The position numbers and the translations under genes are program-made. From contig JBAQPP010000026.1 in the NCBI GenBank assembly GCA_049305865.1, positions 1-64,000 of the forward strand: DNA of 64,000 nt. Reading direction: 5' to 3'. The DNA comes from UBA6263 sp049305865 (GTDB lineage Bacteria; Patescibacteriota; Gracilibacteria; Absconditabacterales; Absconditicoccaceae). The notes beneath the pieces are model-generated. The model was not told the DNA's origin and made no database searches. It was given only the letters and a program-made list of their open reading frames with translations. Shown one piece after another: positions 11,872-22,972 of the stretch (positions are counted from its first letter, which is position 1; the number at the start of each line of letters is the position of its first letter).

Positions 11872-13668
11872 CTAAGCAACTTTGATATCTTTTTTATTTT
11901 CTTGTACTATATTGTTTAATACGAGTCTTATTTTGATATTTTCTCAATTATCTTCTTTTTCTTTTATCTTAACATATAGCTTATCTCACACCATTATAGA
12001 TTTAAACAAATCAATACTCTCCACATCATTTTTATGTAATACTCAACGTACTTTATTGTCTTTATCAAAAGTCACAAAAACTATATTTCCTCTGATATTA
12101 TTTACTACACCATCATAGTCTTTACCAATTTCCAGACTATCAATAGATATCTCAGGTAAATCAGAAAGGATATTTTTCAATCAAAGTTCTGTTGTTTCTA
12201 TTTTTTGTTGTCTAGATATTTCTTTTTCTTTTTCGACCCTTACTTTTTCATCTTCAATATTTTGTCTATAATCTACTATTTCTTTTTTGAGGTTTCGTTT
12301 TGATCAGGGATCTTTTGATTCTTCAAATTCTCTATCCTTAAGGTATTTAAATTCATTTAATAATTTATTGATATCTTTTCCTGATCATATTTTATCTATA
12401 ATAAAATGATCATTATTTATATCGAATCATCATATTTTACCAGATAATTTGGATGGACTATAAATATATAAATCTCATGTTCATGGGAATAGTCTTATAA
12501 TTCATTTATTCCACATGGAAGCCATCTCAGGTCAATCAGTTAATCTTCATCACAAATCTACAATAAATCTAGTATCTCATAGCATAAGAAAATATCAGTT
12601 GGATTCTGCTTTTAAAAATTCCCTATTAGATTTTTGTATTCTTTTCTTTTTTTCATCAGATATTTCTTTCAATGTTTTTTCTTCTTTTTGCTTGGATCAA
12701 ACATCAAAAATACTGACCTTATTTTCATTCAAATATTTATCATCAAGATATTCAAATCAAGTTTTGTTGGCATCTTTAAAATAATTAAAGACAAATCAAG
12801 TGGGTAGAGCTTTATAAAGTCAAAATATTGTCCTCTCTAGATATGAAGAAGTTAGTCCACAAGCTTGATATCATAAATCATCTACGACATCTACAAACTC
12901 AACAAATCTCTTAATCTGATCTTTTCTATAATATGGGATTTTGTTGAAAGTTTTTAAAATCTGATATACCATACGAGTGGTACTACATGGACCACCTCAA
13001 TGCTCGTCAAGCAAAAGTTTAGTGCCGAATAAACTTTTTTCTCTTCTGATTTTACCATCTTTTATGGTGGTATGTGATTTTTCGTATCATTCTATTTTGA
13101 TTCATCATGCTATTCAAGTATCTAAGTTAATACCAGGTCAGCTTTGTTCGTTTTCAACAAAAGTTAAATTTTTATATCAATCTGGTGTAAATCAAGCTAT
13201 CTCAAGAAGAAGAATAGAGGCCGAAGCATCTATATCGGCTCTTCGTAGTAATCATGTATTATTTTTTTGACCATGTACAGTAAATTTATCATAAACTCTT
13301 TGCAAATCTTTCCAAATTTCTTCCTTATCTTTTCCATTTTTTATATGTTCATCAAGCCAATTTTGAAATTCATGTAAATATTTATTATTAGATTGATTTT
13401 TTCTATATGTTATACCCGTTAACAAATAAAATATATCCTGAGCTGTTTGAGGATTTTGCCATCATTCTTTATCCAAAGCCAAAATCAAATCTCTTTGAAC
13501 CTCAAAAGATTCTTCTTGTTTTTTACTTTCAGATATTTTATTTATAACTGAATCATCTTGAAAGGGTTTATTCTTTCTATCCAATCGTCATTCTGTTTTT
13601 CAATCGTTCTTTTTTGGTGGTCTCAATAATTCCTTAAGCACTTTATGACTTGTTTTAGGTTTATTCAT
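11872..13668 (-). CDS. S1-domain protein with a possible phosphoesterase-like core
   Basis: 598 aa. The C-terminal region (about 515-585) looks like an S1 RNA-binding fold (LEIGKDYDGVVNNIRGNIVF...VRGVLHKNDV...MVGDKLYVKI). The central part has clustered acidic and histidine motifs, LDEHGGGPCSTT and FVEFVDVVDDLGY, that loosely recall DHH-type metal phosphoesterases; I cannot confirm this. A charged helical stretch (about 440-510) joins the two. It may bind or process RNA. It is convergent with the flippase gene, with one base between their stop codons. Confidence 0.65.
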
Positions 13669-13739
13669 ATTTTACTTTAATTGTAAAATTTTTTCACTAT
13701 ATTATAAATACAAATCCCAGTAAAAGCAAAAAAAATGAT

Positions 13740-13775
13740 ACATTTTTTATTTGTCATTCTGAGCAAAGCGAAGAA
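13740..13775. repeat. fragment of dispersed GTCATTC element
   Basis: GTCATTCTGAGCAAAGCGAA in the gap before tsaD matches the outer arm of the palindromic elements that are common at 49-59 kb. No partner arm is visible here. Confidence 0.45.
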
Positions 13776-13804
13776 TATAAAATTTATTATTCACTAAATA
13801 GATT

Positions 13805-14806
13805 ATGTTAAAAACCTTAGCAATCGAGACTTCATGCGATGATACATCAGTTTGAATAATCACTTTTGATTGAAATATTTTCGAAACCAAAAAATTATTA
13901 GCTTATTCTCAAATAGATGATCATCAACAATATTGATGAGTAGTCCCAGAGATAGCCTCTAGATTACACTCAGAAAAAATCATAAAAGTAATTTCTCAAA
14001 TCTGATTTTGAGAGATCGATAAAATAGATTTTATAAGCGTAACTACTCATCCGTGACTACCATGATCTCTTGTAGTGGGTAAGGCCGTCGCTAATATGCT
14101 TTGAGAAAAATTCAAAAAACCAATAATTGAAATCAATCATATCCACTGACATATATTCTCACTTTTTTTAGAAAGAAATATCAGTGAAATCAATTTTCCC
14201 ATGATGGTTTTGACAGCTAGTGGATGACACAATGACCTATATTTCGTTGAGAACAATTTAAAGCAGTTCAACATTACTAGAATATGACACACCCTAGATG
14301 ACGCTGCTGGAGAGTGTTTTGATAAAGTATCTAGAATGTTATGATGACCATATCCATGATGATGATGGATAGCTTCCAAAGCTCTAAAATGAAAACCAAA
14401 TACTGATTTTCAATTCAAAAGAATATTTTTATCCGCTGATAAATTTGAATTTAGCTTCTCAGGCATGAAAAGTCAGGTTTCATTTTTATTAAAAAAATTA
14501 GAAAAAAACAAAATCAAAATCACAGAAAAAATAATCTGTGATATAGCTTATGAATTTCAAGAAGCCGTAGTAGAAGTACTAGCTAAAAAACTAATCAAAT
14601 CATGAATAAAATACAAAGTTCAAACGTTAGGCATAGCATGATGAGTCTCATGTAACGATAGATTACGAGAATATTTAAATAGTGAACTTAAAAATATTAA
14701 ATATCCACATATCCAAACACTCAAACCTACAAACAAGATCTATTCTACTGATAATGCAGCTATGATCTGAGTAGCTTGAATTTTGAAAAAACTAGAAACT
14801 AATTAA
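13805..14806 (+). CDS. tsaD: tRNA N6-adenosine threonylcarbamoyltransferase
   Basis: 333 aa, normal length for TsaD/Gcp. Motifs in order: LAIETSCDDTSVGI at the N-terminus, metal-binding INHIHGH, LTASGGHNDLYF, GHTLDDAAGECFDKVSRML followed by GGPYPGG, TLGIAGGVSCNDRL, and STDNAAMIGVAG near the end. It transfers the threonylcarbamoyl group to A37 of tRNAs reading ANN codons, with TsaB and TsaE. Of 28 glycines, 23 are TGA, so the standard code would shatter this universal gene. One CGA sits at a position usually occupied by Arg (NDRL-x-EYL); it is the weakest fit to the CGA=Trp reading. Confidence 0.95.
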
Positions 14807-14959
14807 ATTCAATTTTCTAAAACCTCATAGCAATTTAAACAAATTGTGAAGGCATTTAAAAACCTCATAACGATTGTTACGCATATATTATACAGAAAAA
14901 GCATAAAGCTGGAAAGTCTGCATAGTAGCAAAATAGAAAAATCACACGCAGACTGATTT

Positions 14960-15053
14960 TTCTAGAGTTTTTGCTGACTTTTGGGGCAATGCCAAAAGTC
15001 AGTCAAGCGAAGTGTTATATTCGTCCTGGGGTTCTGGGTTGGAAAAGCCCCGG
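14960..15053 (-). repeat. dispersed structured repeat, copy 1
   Basis: Read on the minus strand this contains GGGGCTTTTCC...CCCCAGGA, then ACTTTTGGCATTGCCCCAAA with its inverted arm, then AGCAAAAACTCTAG. The copy at 50693-50765 has the same order and spacing (CCCCAGGA, ACTTTTTATCATTGCATAAA, GACAAAAAGGCTAG). The arms vary in compensating fashion, so structure seems conserved rather than sequence. Confidence 0.65.
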
Positions 15054-15078
15054 AAAAAAATTTTATATAAATAACTTA

Positions 15079-15633
15079 TTAGTCCATATATAAACTAAAT
15101 ACTATAGTTCAGTTATATGTTCCTGCAGTTGTATTTGCTGGCACAATGACCTTCAAAGTTGGTGTATCCTGATATTTATTTGCTTTTCATATATTTGCAC
15201 TATTTGTAGGTTTATAGATATAAACCAATGGATTATATATAGATTTATAAGCAGTTAGATCATTAGATATAAGTACATTTCATGTATTTCACAATACTTT
15301 TATAGGACTAGCATTTCAAGCTTGAAGATAGATTCATGTTATAACAGATCAATTACCATCATTCAATCCATTACATTGTATAGTAGTATAATGTCATGTA
15401 ATCAATCCCATAAGATCCTCTACCCAAAATCCCGAATTAAACTGTCATGTAATTTCCTGATCCTGAGGAGAATATGATATAACTCATAAATCTAAGTTGC
15501 TAGGTGTACCATGTCTTATTCAGATTCATTCTATTTCTAGATTGAGTTGGACGTTAGTTGCTCCAAATACAAAAAACAATCAGCAAAATACTAACGCAAA
15601 CAAAAGAAATAATCTCTTATAAACATTTATCAT
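15079..15633 (-). CDS. small secreted beta-rich surface protein, 184 aa
   Basis: Signal peptide at residues 5-25 (RLFLLFALVFCGLFFVFGA). The mature part begins VQLNLEIEGIG and ends VIVPANTTAGTYNGTIVFSLYMD. The ending IVPAxxxxGxYxGTI recurs in the genes at 15795, 21543 and 22224, so these four are one family. The form (signal peptide, beta sandwich, conserved GTYxGTI end) is reminiscent of WxL-type or pilin-like surface proteins, but the family is not identified. Two ATGs are in tandem at the start; I chose the outer. Confidence 0.7.
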
Positions 15634-15731
15634 AAATCTGAAAAATATTAATAAAAAATATTAATAAAAAATATTTACATAAAAAAACACCAAAATCAAT
15701 CCGATGTTTTATTTAAGCATTTTATAGTTTT

Positions 15732-15755
15732 TAATATATTATATAGTCTAGGACA
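15732..15755 (+). repeat. left arm of a perfect 24-bp inverted repeat
   Basis: The 24 bases TAATATATTATATAGTCTAG plus GACA recur exactly inverted at 16401-16424. The two arms bracket the gene at 15795. The arm also contains a good -10 box, and with CTAGACTA at 15760-15767 it can form a local hairpin. Confidence 0.8.
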
Positions 15756-15794
15756 TAAATTCTAGACTAAATTACTCATAAGTAATTTTTTTAA

Positions 15795-16370
15795 TTAAAC
15801 AGTCATAACAGGAACTTGAATAGTTATAGTTGATTGATATGCTCAGATTTCTTGATTAGCAGGTACCAATACTCTTAGATCAACAGTTTGTACTCCAAGT
15901 TGACCAACTGTACCAGCTGGAGAAGTTTTTTGGAATAATACTTGACCAACAGCTGTAAGAGCAGTATAAGAAGTAGCGAAATCTCATGCATTACCTAAGA
16001 ATACTGTATCATCTCCATAATAGTGATGATAAGCAGATGAATTAACTTCAATTTGACCTTTGTCTATTGTATAAACAGTAGCACCACTTGTTGCTAAGTC
16101 AGTAGATGAAATATCCATAGACCGAGGAGCTTTTCATGCAGTATCATTACAAAACCAATCAGCACCTGAAGCAGTTACGAAATTACCTGACATTGTAAAA
16201 GCATCATAAGATTGTGCGTGAGTCAAAAGATCAAGATCAGCACCATATTGACAGTATCAATCTACGGCTGTAATTTCTAGATCCAAAAGAGCAGGAGCTG
16301 CTTTTGTTACATTAGATACTACGAAAAATCCAGCTACTAAAGCTAGAGACAATAATATAATTTTTTTCAT
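15795..16370 (-). CDS. small secreted beta-rich surface protein, 191 aa, probably abundant
   Basis: Signal peptide (KKIILLSLALVAGFFVVSNVTKA), then LLDLEITAVDGYCQYGADLDLL and the family ending LVPANQEIGAYQSTITIQVPV. It has two cysteines (CQYG, WFCND). Glycine use is unlike the neighbours: 12 GGN codons against 4 TGA. That bias, also seen in the S-layer gene, suggests high expression. It is framed by a 24-bp inverted repeat whose right arm supplies a promoter-like TATTATATAG upstream of the start. Confidence 0.75.
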
Positions 16371-16400
16371 TTTAAATTTTTTTTATAAAATATAAATAGT

Positions 16401-16424
16401 TGTCCTAGACTATATAATATATTA
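16401..16424 (-). repeat. right arm of the 24-bp inverted repeat, promoter-like
   Basis: Exact reverse complement of 15732-15755. It lies about 30 bases upstream of the gene at 15795 and reads into it. A related but less perfect motif, GTCTAGGACT, brackets the gene at 22224 in the same inverted arrangement. Confidence 0.8.
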
Positions 16425-16691
16425 TCATTTTAAAGACCGCAATACATACATCACTAAAATTATAATGACATTTTTTTGCCTGTCAAATTTTTGAATACTT
16501 TTTTAATAGAATATACATCTATACAATATATGTATATAAATATTATATTGTAAATATAATTACGACATAAAAAGCATAAAACAATATATATATAAACATC
16601 TACAATTGATTTTAAAAAACTATTTTATATACGTAAGAGATATTATTTACCCAAACAACAATATATTTTATATTTTTATATAACAAACAAA

Positions 16692-17693
16692 ATGTTCAAG
16701 AAAAATCTTTTAAAGCTATTTTTTGTTTCTATATTTTTATTATGATTTGTATCAAGCATATCTAAAGCAGACGTTCAAAACATAAAAATGACCTATTGTG
16801 AAAATGTTGGTATAAATACACAAGACGATAGTAAGCTTATAACCATCAATCCATGAGAAGAACAAGAAATTTGTTTAAATTTTAGTTCTACTGAGGAATG
16901 AGAAGTAAACGTTATATACTGATTTACAGAATGATCATTAAACAACAAAGGAACTCAAGTTTGTAATCCAAGTATAGAAGAAGCAAATCCATTTTCTAAT
17001 TTATTTTCCAATGACAATTGAAACATCAGAAGTTTCAATCTAAAATCTGGCGACATAAAGATAATAAAAGAAAAAATTAGTGTGCCTGTATGAATGAGCG
17101 GAATGATTTATGGATGTATGCTACACAAGATAAAAGGATTACAATCAAAAAAGATGTTCACTATAGAAGCGCTTATGAAAAGACACTTAAATATATTTAT
17201 ATGATGAGCAGCAGAGATAAAAAAATCAGTAACACTTTTAGGTAATAAATGAGATATATTTTCATCAAACAGCAATATATCAGTAAAGAAAATAGATAAT
17301 GATAAAATTTCACTTGGTCTATTGATCAAAAATAATTGAAATATCAGTCAAAACATAAACATAGATTGAAGCATAAACAATGCTCTATGATACGAAAAAA
17401 CATTTACAACTACACCTGTGTTGGTTGGTCCATGAAAAGAAATACAGATAAGCTCTGAAGCTTTGTTGATACCTACTTACAAATGATTCTTCAATACAAG
17501 TATAAAAATTACAGCACAACCAGTTTTTGCATTCAACGTAGATAACTTAGACCCAGCATTAAAAGAAACAACAACTATCACAGAAACATGAAAAATATTT
17601 ATATTTTCTCGAATATGGATCATAGCAGGTATATTAGCATTAGCAGTATTGATGCTTATATTTAGACCTTTGTTCAAAAAACATCAACAATAA
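16692..17693 (+). CDS. tail-anchored surface protein, Cys-rich family (large type), 333 aa
   Basis: Signal peptide (residues 4-24), then the family pattern: TYCENVGINTQDD, NPGEEQEICLNF, NVIYGFTEG, a cysteine near residue 90, and VPVGMSGMIYGC. A second beta domain follows, ending in ETGKIFIFS, then a membrane helix (about 303-322) and the tail FRPLFKKHQQ. The plan of signal, two beta domains, membrane helix and basic tail resembles the DUF916-type proteins that accompany WxL proteins in Firmicutes; this is analogy only. It begins a duplicated two-gene unit (with 17725) repeated at 18551-20324. Confidence 0.75.
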
Positions 17694-17724
17694 TATTATT
17701 TAAAGCCTTTAAAATAAATCAACA

Positions 17725-18489
17725 ATGAAATCATTTAAATTTATAATGCTTTTACTGTGTTTCTGATTGATATATAATATCTCATTGGGACAGTCATGAA
17801 CAACACAAGCATCTACAGGTAATGCCTATACATGAGAACTTAAGGAAGCAAAAGAAACCTTAAAGCTACAACAAGATACAATGGAAAAAATAGAGAGAAT
17901 AGCTTATGCTTTTTGTAATGATTGAATTTTAAAAGAAAAAACAGAGATAACAGCTAGACCATGAGAACGTAAAGAAATATGCGTTACATTTGGAAACAAA
18001 AATCCAGAAAGCGTAAACATTATATTTTGATTTCCCAATTGAACAATAGATAAAGAATGAAGGATTTTATGTGATGTTGATCTTACTTGAAACACTTATA
18101 TAAAAAGCTTACTTAAAGGCGACACTAAATCTGATTTTTATTTTGATTTGATGCCCAAACAACAAATAGTTAAGAAATTCTATATAGCAATACCCAAGAC
18201 ACAAACATGAAATATATATTGATGTTGATCATTTAAAATAAAATGAAATCTACAAAAAGCCGCATCATGAAGTATGTTCAATATTGAAATAGTAAAAAAA
18301 GCAACAATCGACATTTCAATCACTTGAAATATATACAATTACTGACTATTAGATGACATAAAATATGCCATAGCAGACAACAAACAAAATATATTAAAAT
18401 GATTTATAATTGTGGTTGGATTATGGTTGGTGATATCTATCATACAATCTTCTTTCAAAAAAAAGCATAGAAAAAATCAGAAAAAATAA
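17725..18489 (+). CDS. tail-anchored surface protein, Cys-rich family (short type), 254 aa
   Basis: Signal peptide, then AFCNDGILKEK, ARPGERKEICVTFGN, IIFGFPNG, a third cysteine (ILCDVD), IPKTQTGNIYGC, and GSMFNIE. The C-terminus has a membrane helix (LLKGFIIVVGLWLVISIIQ) and a Lys-rich tail. It follows the previous gene after 31 bases and is probably translated with it. A 57-base stretch (18232-18288) is identical to the paralogue at 20079-20135, showing recent duplication or gene conversion. Confidence 0.75.
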
Positions 18490-18550
18490 TTTAATTTTTA
18501 GATACTATATAAGTCAAAATAGATCAATATTTACGTTATAAAAAAACAAG

Positions 18551-19555
18551 ATGTTTAAAAAAGTTTTTATATTATCATTTATTGTTTTTTTTGTATCGAT
18601 TTTTAATTTTAATATAACAAAAGCTGTACCAAACGTTCAAGATATACGTCTAAACTATTGTGAAGATATGTGAAAAAATATACAAGATGATAGTAGGCTT
18701 ATAAATATTAAACCATGAGAAGAAAAAGAATTATGTTTGGATTTTTCTAACAGCAGCCAGGAAGACGCAAATGTTTTCTACTGATTTACCGTATGATTTA
18801 TAGATAATGGGTCTCAACTTTGTCGACCAAATGTTAAAGAAGAAAATGATTTTAGTAAATTTTTCTCAAACGACAATTGAAATATTAGAGTATTCCCATT
18901 AAAATCAGGTGAGAATAAAATGATAAAAGAGAAAATAAAGACTCCTCTTTGAATGAGCGGAATGTCTTACTGATGTCTTATGTACTGAATAGCATGATGA
19001 GAAGCTAAGACGCAGATGTTTACAATAGTTGCTCTTGTAAAAAGATCTTTAAATCTATTTATCTGATGAGATGCTGATATAAATAGAACAATAGATATTC
19101 TCAAAAATAAATGAGATATATTCTCAACAAATTCAAAAATCTGAGCAAAAACAACTAATGACGGCAAAATAACATTAAATTTCAAAATAAAAAATAACTG
19201 AAACATAAGTCAAAATATAAAAATAAATTGAAATATGTATAATGTTCTATGATACGAAAAAATATTTGAAGTTGCCTCTGTATTGGTTGGACCATGAAAA
19301 GAAATCGAATTAAAATCCAACGAACTATTGTTGCCTGTATACAAATGATTTTTTGATACACAGTTTACGCTGACTGCAGAACCTGTATTTGGGTTCAATA
19401 CAGATAACTTAGATGCAAAATTCAAGACACCAACAATCATCACAGAGACATGAAAAATATTTATATTTTCTCGAATATGGATTATAGTAGCATTGGTAGC
19501 TATAATAGTATTGGTACTTATATTTAGACCTTTATTCAAAAAACATCAACAATAA
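18551..19555 (+). CDS. tail-anchored surface protein, Cys-rich family (large type), paralogue of 16692
   Basis: 334 aa, collinear with the gene at 16692: NYCEDMGKNIQDDSRL, KPGEEKELCLDFS, VFYGFTVG, PLGMSGMSYGC, VLVGPGKEIE, ETGKIFIFSRIWIIV and the tail FRPLFKKHQQ. It forms the second copy of the tandem two-gene unit. The surface-exposed middle has diverged much more than the ends, as expected for diversifying surface proteins. Confidence 0.75.
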
Positions 19556-19580
19556 TTTTATTTAAAGTCTCCAAACAACA

Positions 19581-20324
19581 ATGAAATTATTTAAAATTAC
19601 AGCACTTTTGCTATGTTTTTGATTTATATCAAATGGCATTTCTTTCTGACAATCCCAGAGCTGAGAATACAAACAAGTAACAGAAGCCTTACAGTTAACA
19701 GCCAGAACAAGCAACAAAATAAATGAGGTATCTTTCTATTTTTGTAATAGCTGATTGGAATACGAAAAACTGACAACATTTCTTGAAATAAATATTAGAC
19801 CATGAGAAACACAAGAAATCTGTACAGTATTTGCAAATAAAAGCGATGAAATATTTTGAATAATAGATGGTTTTACAACATGAAAGATATCCAAACCAAG
19901 TGATAAAGTGTACGATATACTATGTGAAACAAATATAACATGAAAAAATACTTTCTCAGATCTGATCCAAGGTGGATACGAAAATGAATTTACGCTATTA
20001 GGTAAAGAAGTAAAAATCAAAAAATTTTCTATAAAGATACCCAAAAATATGACATGATCAATTTATTCATGTAAAATGTTTAAAATAAAATGAAATCTAC
20101 AAAAAGCCGCATCATGAAGTATGTTCAATATTGAAGCGGTTAAAAAGATGCCAGTACAGATCAACATCACCTGAAACGTATACCACTACTGACTATTAGA
20201 AACCATAACAGATAACAAACAAAGTCTATTAAAGTGATTTATGATCATCATTTGATTGTGGTTGATTGTATCTATAATCCAATCATCTTCCAAAAAAAAA
20301 CATCAACAATCACATAAAAAATAA
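19581..20324 (+). CDS. tail-anchored surface protein, Cys-rich family (short type), paralogue of 17725
   Basis: 247 aa. Signal peptide, YFCNSGLEYEKL, IRPGETQEICTVFANKS, IIDGFTTG, a cysteine in ILCETN, IPKNMTGSIYSC, and the same GNLQKAASGSMFNIE block as its paralogue. The last membrane helix (LLKGFMIIIGLWLIVSII) is followed by a Lys/His tail. A strong terminator follows at once, closing the four-gene run. Confidence 0.75.
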
Positions 20325-20340
20325 TTCAAAACATCAAAAA

Positions 20341-20369
20341 AAAGTCCCGTATAAGTACGGGATTTTTTA
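20341..20369 (+). terminator. rho-independent terminator
   Basis: The stem TCCCGTA/TACGGGA (20345-20351 with 20356-20362) with a T tail ends the run 16692-20324. Confidence 0.85.
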
Positions 20370-20440
20370 TTGCTTTTAAAATAATTTTAAATAAATTAAC
20401 TTAAATCAAACGACATATTTACAATACTTATATCAATCAA

Positions 20441-21448
20441 ATGAAAATAAAAATCTGACTTGCAATTATTTCCATTTCTGTTCTATATATTACATTTTCT
20501 AATCTTGTTTTTTGACAGAGTATAAGTGATATAACTACAAATTTTTGTAATGATTGAGTGCTTGTAGAAGATCTAATATTTTCAACAAATTCTGCAAAAT
20601 TAAATGAGATATGTAGTCAATTTACAAACAATACTAATCAAGACATATCTATAAAAATATGATTCCCTGATGGAGCAATTACAAATGATGAATATAAAAA
20701 ACAAGCCTGTAAATGAGAATGAAATATAGAAAATTTTTGAAAATATGTCATCCAAAAAAATAAAATATTGACCATACCAGCTAAAGAAAGTATTATAGAA
20801 AAAAATTATATCAGATTCCCAGCATGATTTTCTTGAATAGTCCATGGTTGTCAGACAATATTTTTGGATGCAACAAATATTGATACAACAAATTTGGTAA
20901 ATATAGTGACTCGCAGGACTAGTTATATAGATATCCTAGTTTGATGAAATTTTAAAAGAGAAATCAATACACAATTTTTTAATAAAGTAAATAATCTTGG
21001 AACAAACAAAAAAATAAATACATCTTTTAATCTTGATTCTTCATTATCTCTAAAATTAAACTTTATAAACAGTTGAGATATTGACGAATTTATTGAGTGA
21101 TCATGAATAATATCCAATAATTTTTGATTTTCAAAAGAGTTTAAGATAGAGCAAGCAAAAATATCGTCAAATTCAACTGAAATTTTAAATATAAATATAG
21201 GAAGTCTGCCATTTTATGGATGATTTTATAGAATCCAAATAAACTGAAAGATAGAGCCTAAAATAGATTTTAATAAAAATTCTTTAGATGGTAGATTGAA
21301 AGAGCCTATAAATATAGACGAAGAAACAACAATAACTGTAATCCCATGGAATATATTAATTTGAATTATAATAATCATTATAATGATTTTGACTATCAAG
21401 CATTTCAAGAGAAGAAAAAACAATCTTAATCAACCAATTCAAATATAA
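20441..21448 (+). CDS. tail-anchored surface protein, Cys-rich family, 335 aa
   Basis: Signal peptide, NFCNDGVLVEDL, a cysteine in NEICSQFTNN, IKIGFPDGAITNDE, CKGEGN, then IRFPAGFSGIVHGC. A second beta domain follows, then a membrane helix (about 307-323, WNILIGIIIIIIMILTI) and a basic Arg/Lys tail. It is more diverged from the two-gene units than they are from each other. Confidence 0.7.
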
Positions 21449-21499
21449 TTTTTTTGTAATTGCGAGCAACTCAAAGAATATAATTTTAATTTAAAAAAA

Positions 21500-21522
21500 A
21501 TCTCTCGATAGAGAGATAAAAT
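21500..21522. terminator. bidirectional terminator
   Basis: The stem ATCTCTC/GAGAGAT (21500-21506 with 21511-21517) is flanked by an A run on the left and T-rich sequence on the right, between two convergent genes. It could serve both strands. Confidence 0.6.
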
Positions 21523-21542
21523 TAATATTATTTTAACTTTTA

Positions 21543-22070
21543 TTATATATCAAAATATATTGTTCAGCTATACATTCATGGTTGTGTATACGCTGGTATG
21601 ACTATTTTTATCCAAGGCTTATCTCAGTATTTATTTATTTTTCAATAATTTAATGTTTCTCATCTATAAATATATGTCACTGGTGTATTAAATATAGAAT
21701 AATAATCTCATGAAAATACAGAATTTATCTCTACATTTCAATTTGTTCAAAGTAATAATTCAGGATTTGAATTTCATGCCATTAAATAAATTCAAGTCAG
21801 TACTGCTGATCAGTTAGGTCATATCAAACCATCAGAGACTACTGTTGTATTATATCCACTATCAGATCAGACCAAATCACTAACCCAGAAATAATCATCA
21901 AATTGTGCTTGTTTATCCTGCTCTATTTCTGAAATATTTATTTGTCACAATCCCAAATAGCTAGGAGCTCAATACGTAATCTGTCATGGATTAATAATCA
22001 AAGAAAGAATAACATCTGAAGCGCTTGCAAAAGAAAAAACAACTAAAAAAACAACTAAAATAAAAAACAT
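21543..22070 (-). CDS. small secreted beta-rich surface protein, 175 aa
   Basis: A signal peptide of hydrophobic residues 1-17 precedes SDVILSLIINPGQITYGAPSYLGLG. The family ending is present: IVIPAYTQPGMYSGTIYFDI. It is closest in layout to the 184-aa protein at 15079 (VEDL/VSDL, GIYLQAGN/GIYLMAGN, NKYxDxP). It may be a structural subunit or a ligand of the tail-anchored proteins; function unknown. Confidence 0.7.
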
Positions 22071-22160
22071 TTTAGTTCAGTAAAAATATTTAATTTTTAT
22101 GTTTTTTTTATCTACAAGTTTCATATATAAATCATATATAAATATTTATAAAGACATGCA

Positions 22161-22178
22161 CAATATATAGTCTAGGAC
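22161..22178 (+). repeat. copy of the GTCTAGGAC motif
   Basis: CAATATATAGTCTAGGAC matches the core of the 24-bp arm at 15732. Together with the inverted copy at 22801-22818 it brackets the gene at 22224, repeating the arrangement round the gene at 15795. Confidence 0.55.
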
Positions 22179-22223
22179 TAAAATAAAGATAAGATCTATA
22201 AAATAGTCCTATAACACATAATA

Positions 22224-22769
22224 TTAACTAGGATAAGTAACTGTTATTGTTCCAGTATAAGTACCTGGAGCTTGGTTTGCTGGTACAGTAATAACTACAG
22301 TAGGAGAAGCCTGAAAAGTACCAATAGTATTAGCTGTTGTTTTTCTATATACATCTTGTGTGCTACTAATAGCTGTTAGTGTTCACAATTGGGAAGTTCA
22401 TGTTAAGTTTCCAGCAGATGTAGCAAATGTTGTAGACATCTTAACATTACCAGAAGATATAGTGTTTCAAGCTCATGCATTAAGATCTGCTACTAATTTT
22501 ACTGTCATAGCCTGAGATCATGCTCGAGCAGTTCATCTATTATCAGTACAAGTTCGTCAATTTGCTGTAAATGATCATGTTTGACTCTGAATACTATAAC
22601 TTGTACTCAAAGCAGTTAAAGTAATTCATGTAGTGTTACTACAAGTTAATGTACCAGCATTAATAGTCAAAGAAAGATCTACGTTAGCGGCCTTTGAGTT
22701 ATTAAAAAAGATTGTAATTCACAATGCGACTAGTACAAACGACAACAAATAAATTTTTAATGATTTCAT
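22224..22769 (-). CDS. small secreted beta-rich surface protein, 181 aa
   Basis: Signal peptide (LKIYLLSFVLVALGITIFFNNSKA), then VDLSLTINAGTLTC, two further cysteines (TLTCSN, GRTCTDN) and the ending VITVPANQAPGTYTGTITVTYPS. It is the most Thr/Ser-rich of the four family members. The inverted GTCTAGGAC motifs on both sides mirror those of the gene at 15795. Confidence 0.7.
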
Positions 22770-22800
22770 TTTTATTAAATAAATAAATAAAATAATTTTT

Positions 22801-22818
22801 GAGTCCTAGACAACATAA
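22801..22818 (-). repeat. inverted copy of the GTCTAGGAC motif, promoter-like
   Basis: On the minus strand TATTATGTTGTCTAGGACT lies about 30 bases upstream of the gene at 22224. A -10-like TATTAT precedes it at the same distance as in the arm at 16401-16424. Confidence 0.5.
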
Positions 22819-22972
22819 TATACATATCTATATAAATGTTAAATACCTCTCTCTGTTAAATTATATATAATATTTTATAATTTGTCAAATTTTTAGATCT
22901 TTTTATATTGATAAAATAAACTATAAATATACTTTAGTGATAAAATTCGTTTTTATATTAAATTTATACAGG

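Noticed and set aside
14666..14668. CGA in tsaD at a usually Arg position, as disproof of CGA=Trp
   Set aside because: A single site, variable in some TsaD proteins, against several conserved Trp sites in other genes. Kept as a caveat, not as a refutation.
10344..14806. Many genes looking like pseudogenes full of TGA stops
   Set aside because: The stops fall at conserved glycines in universal genes, and frames are otherwise intact, so they are recoded codons.
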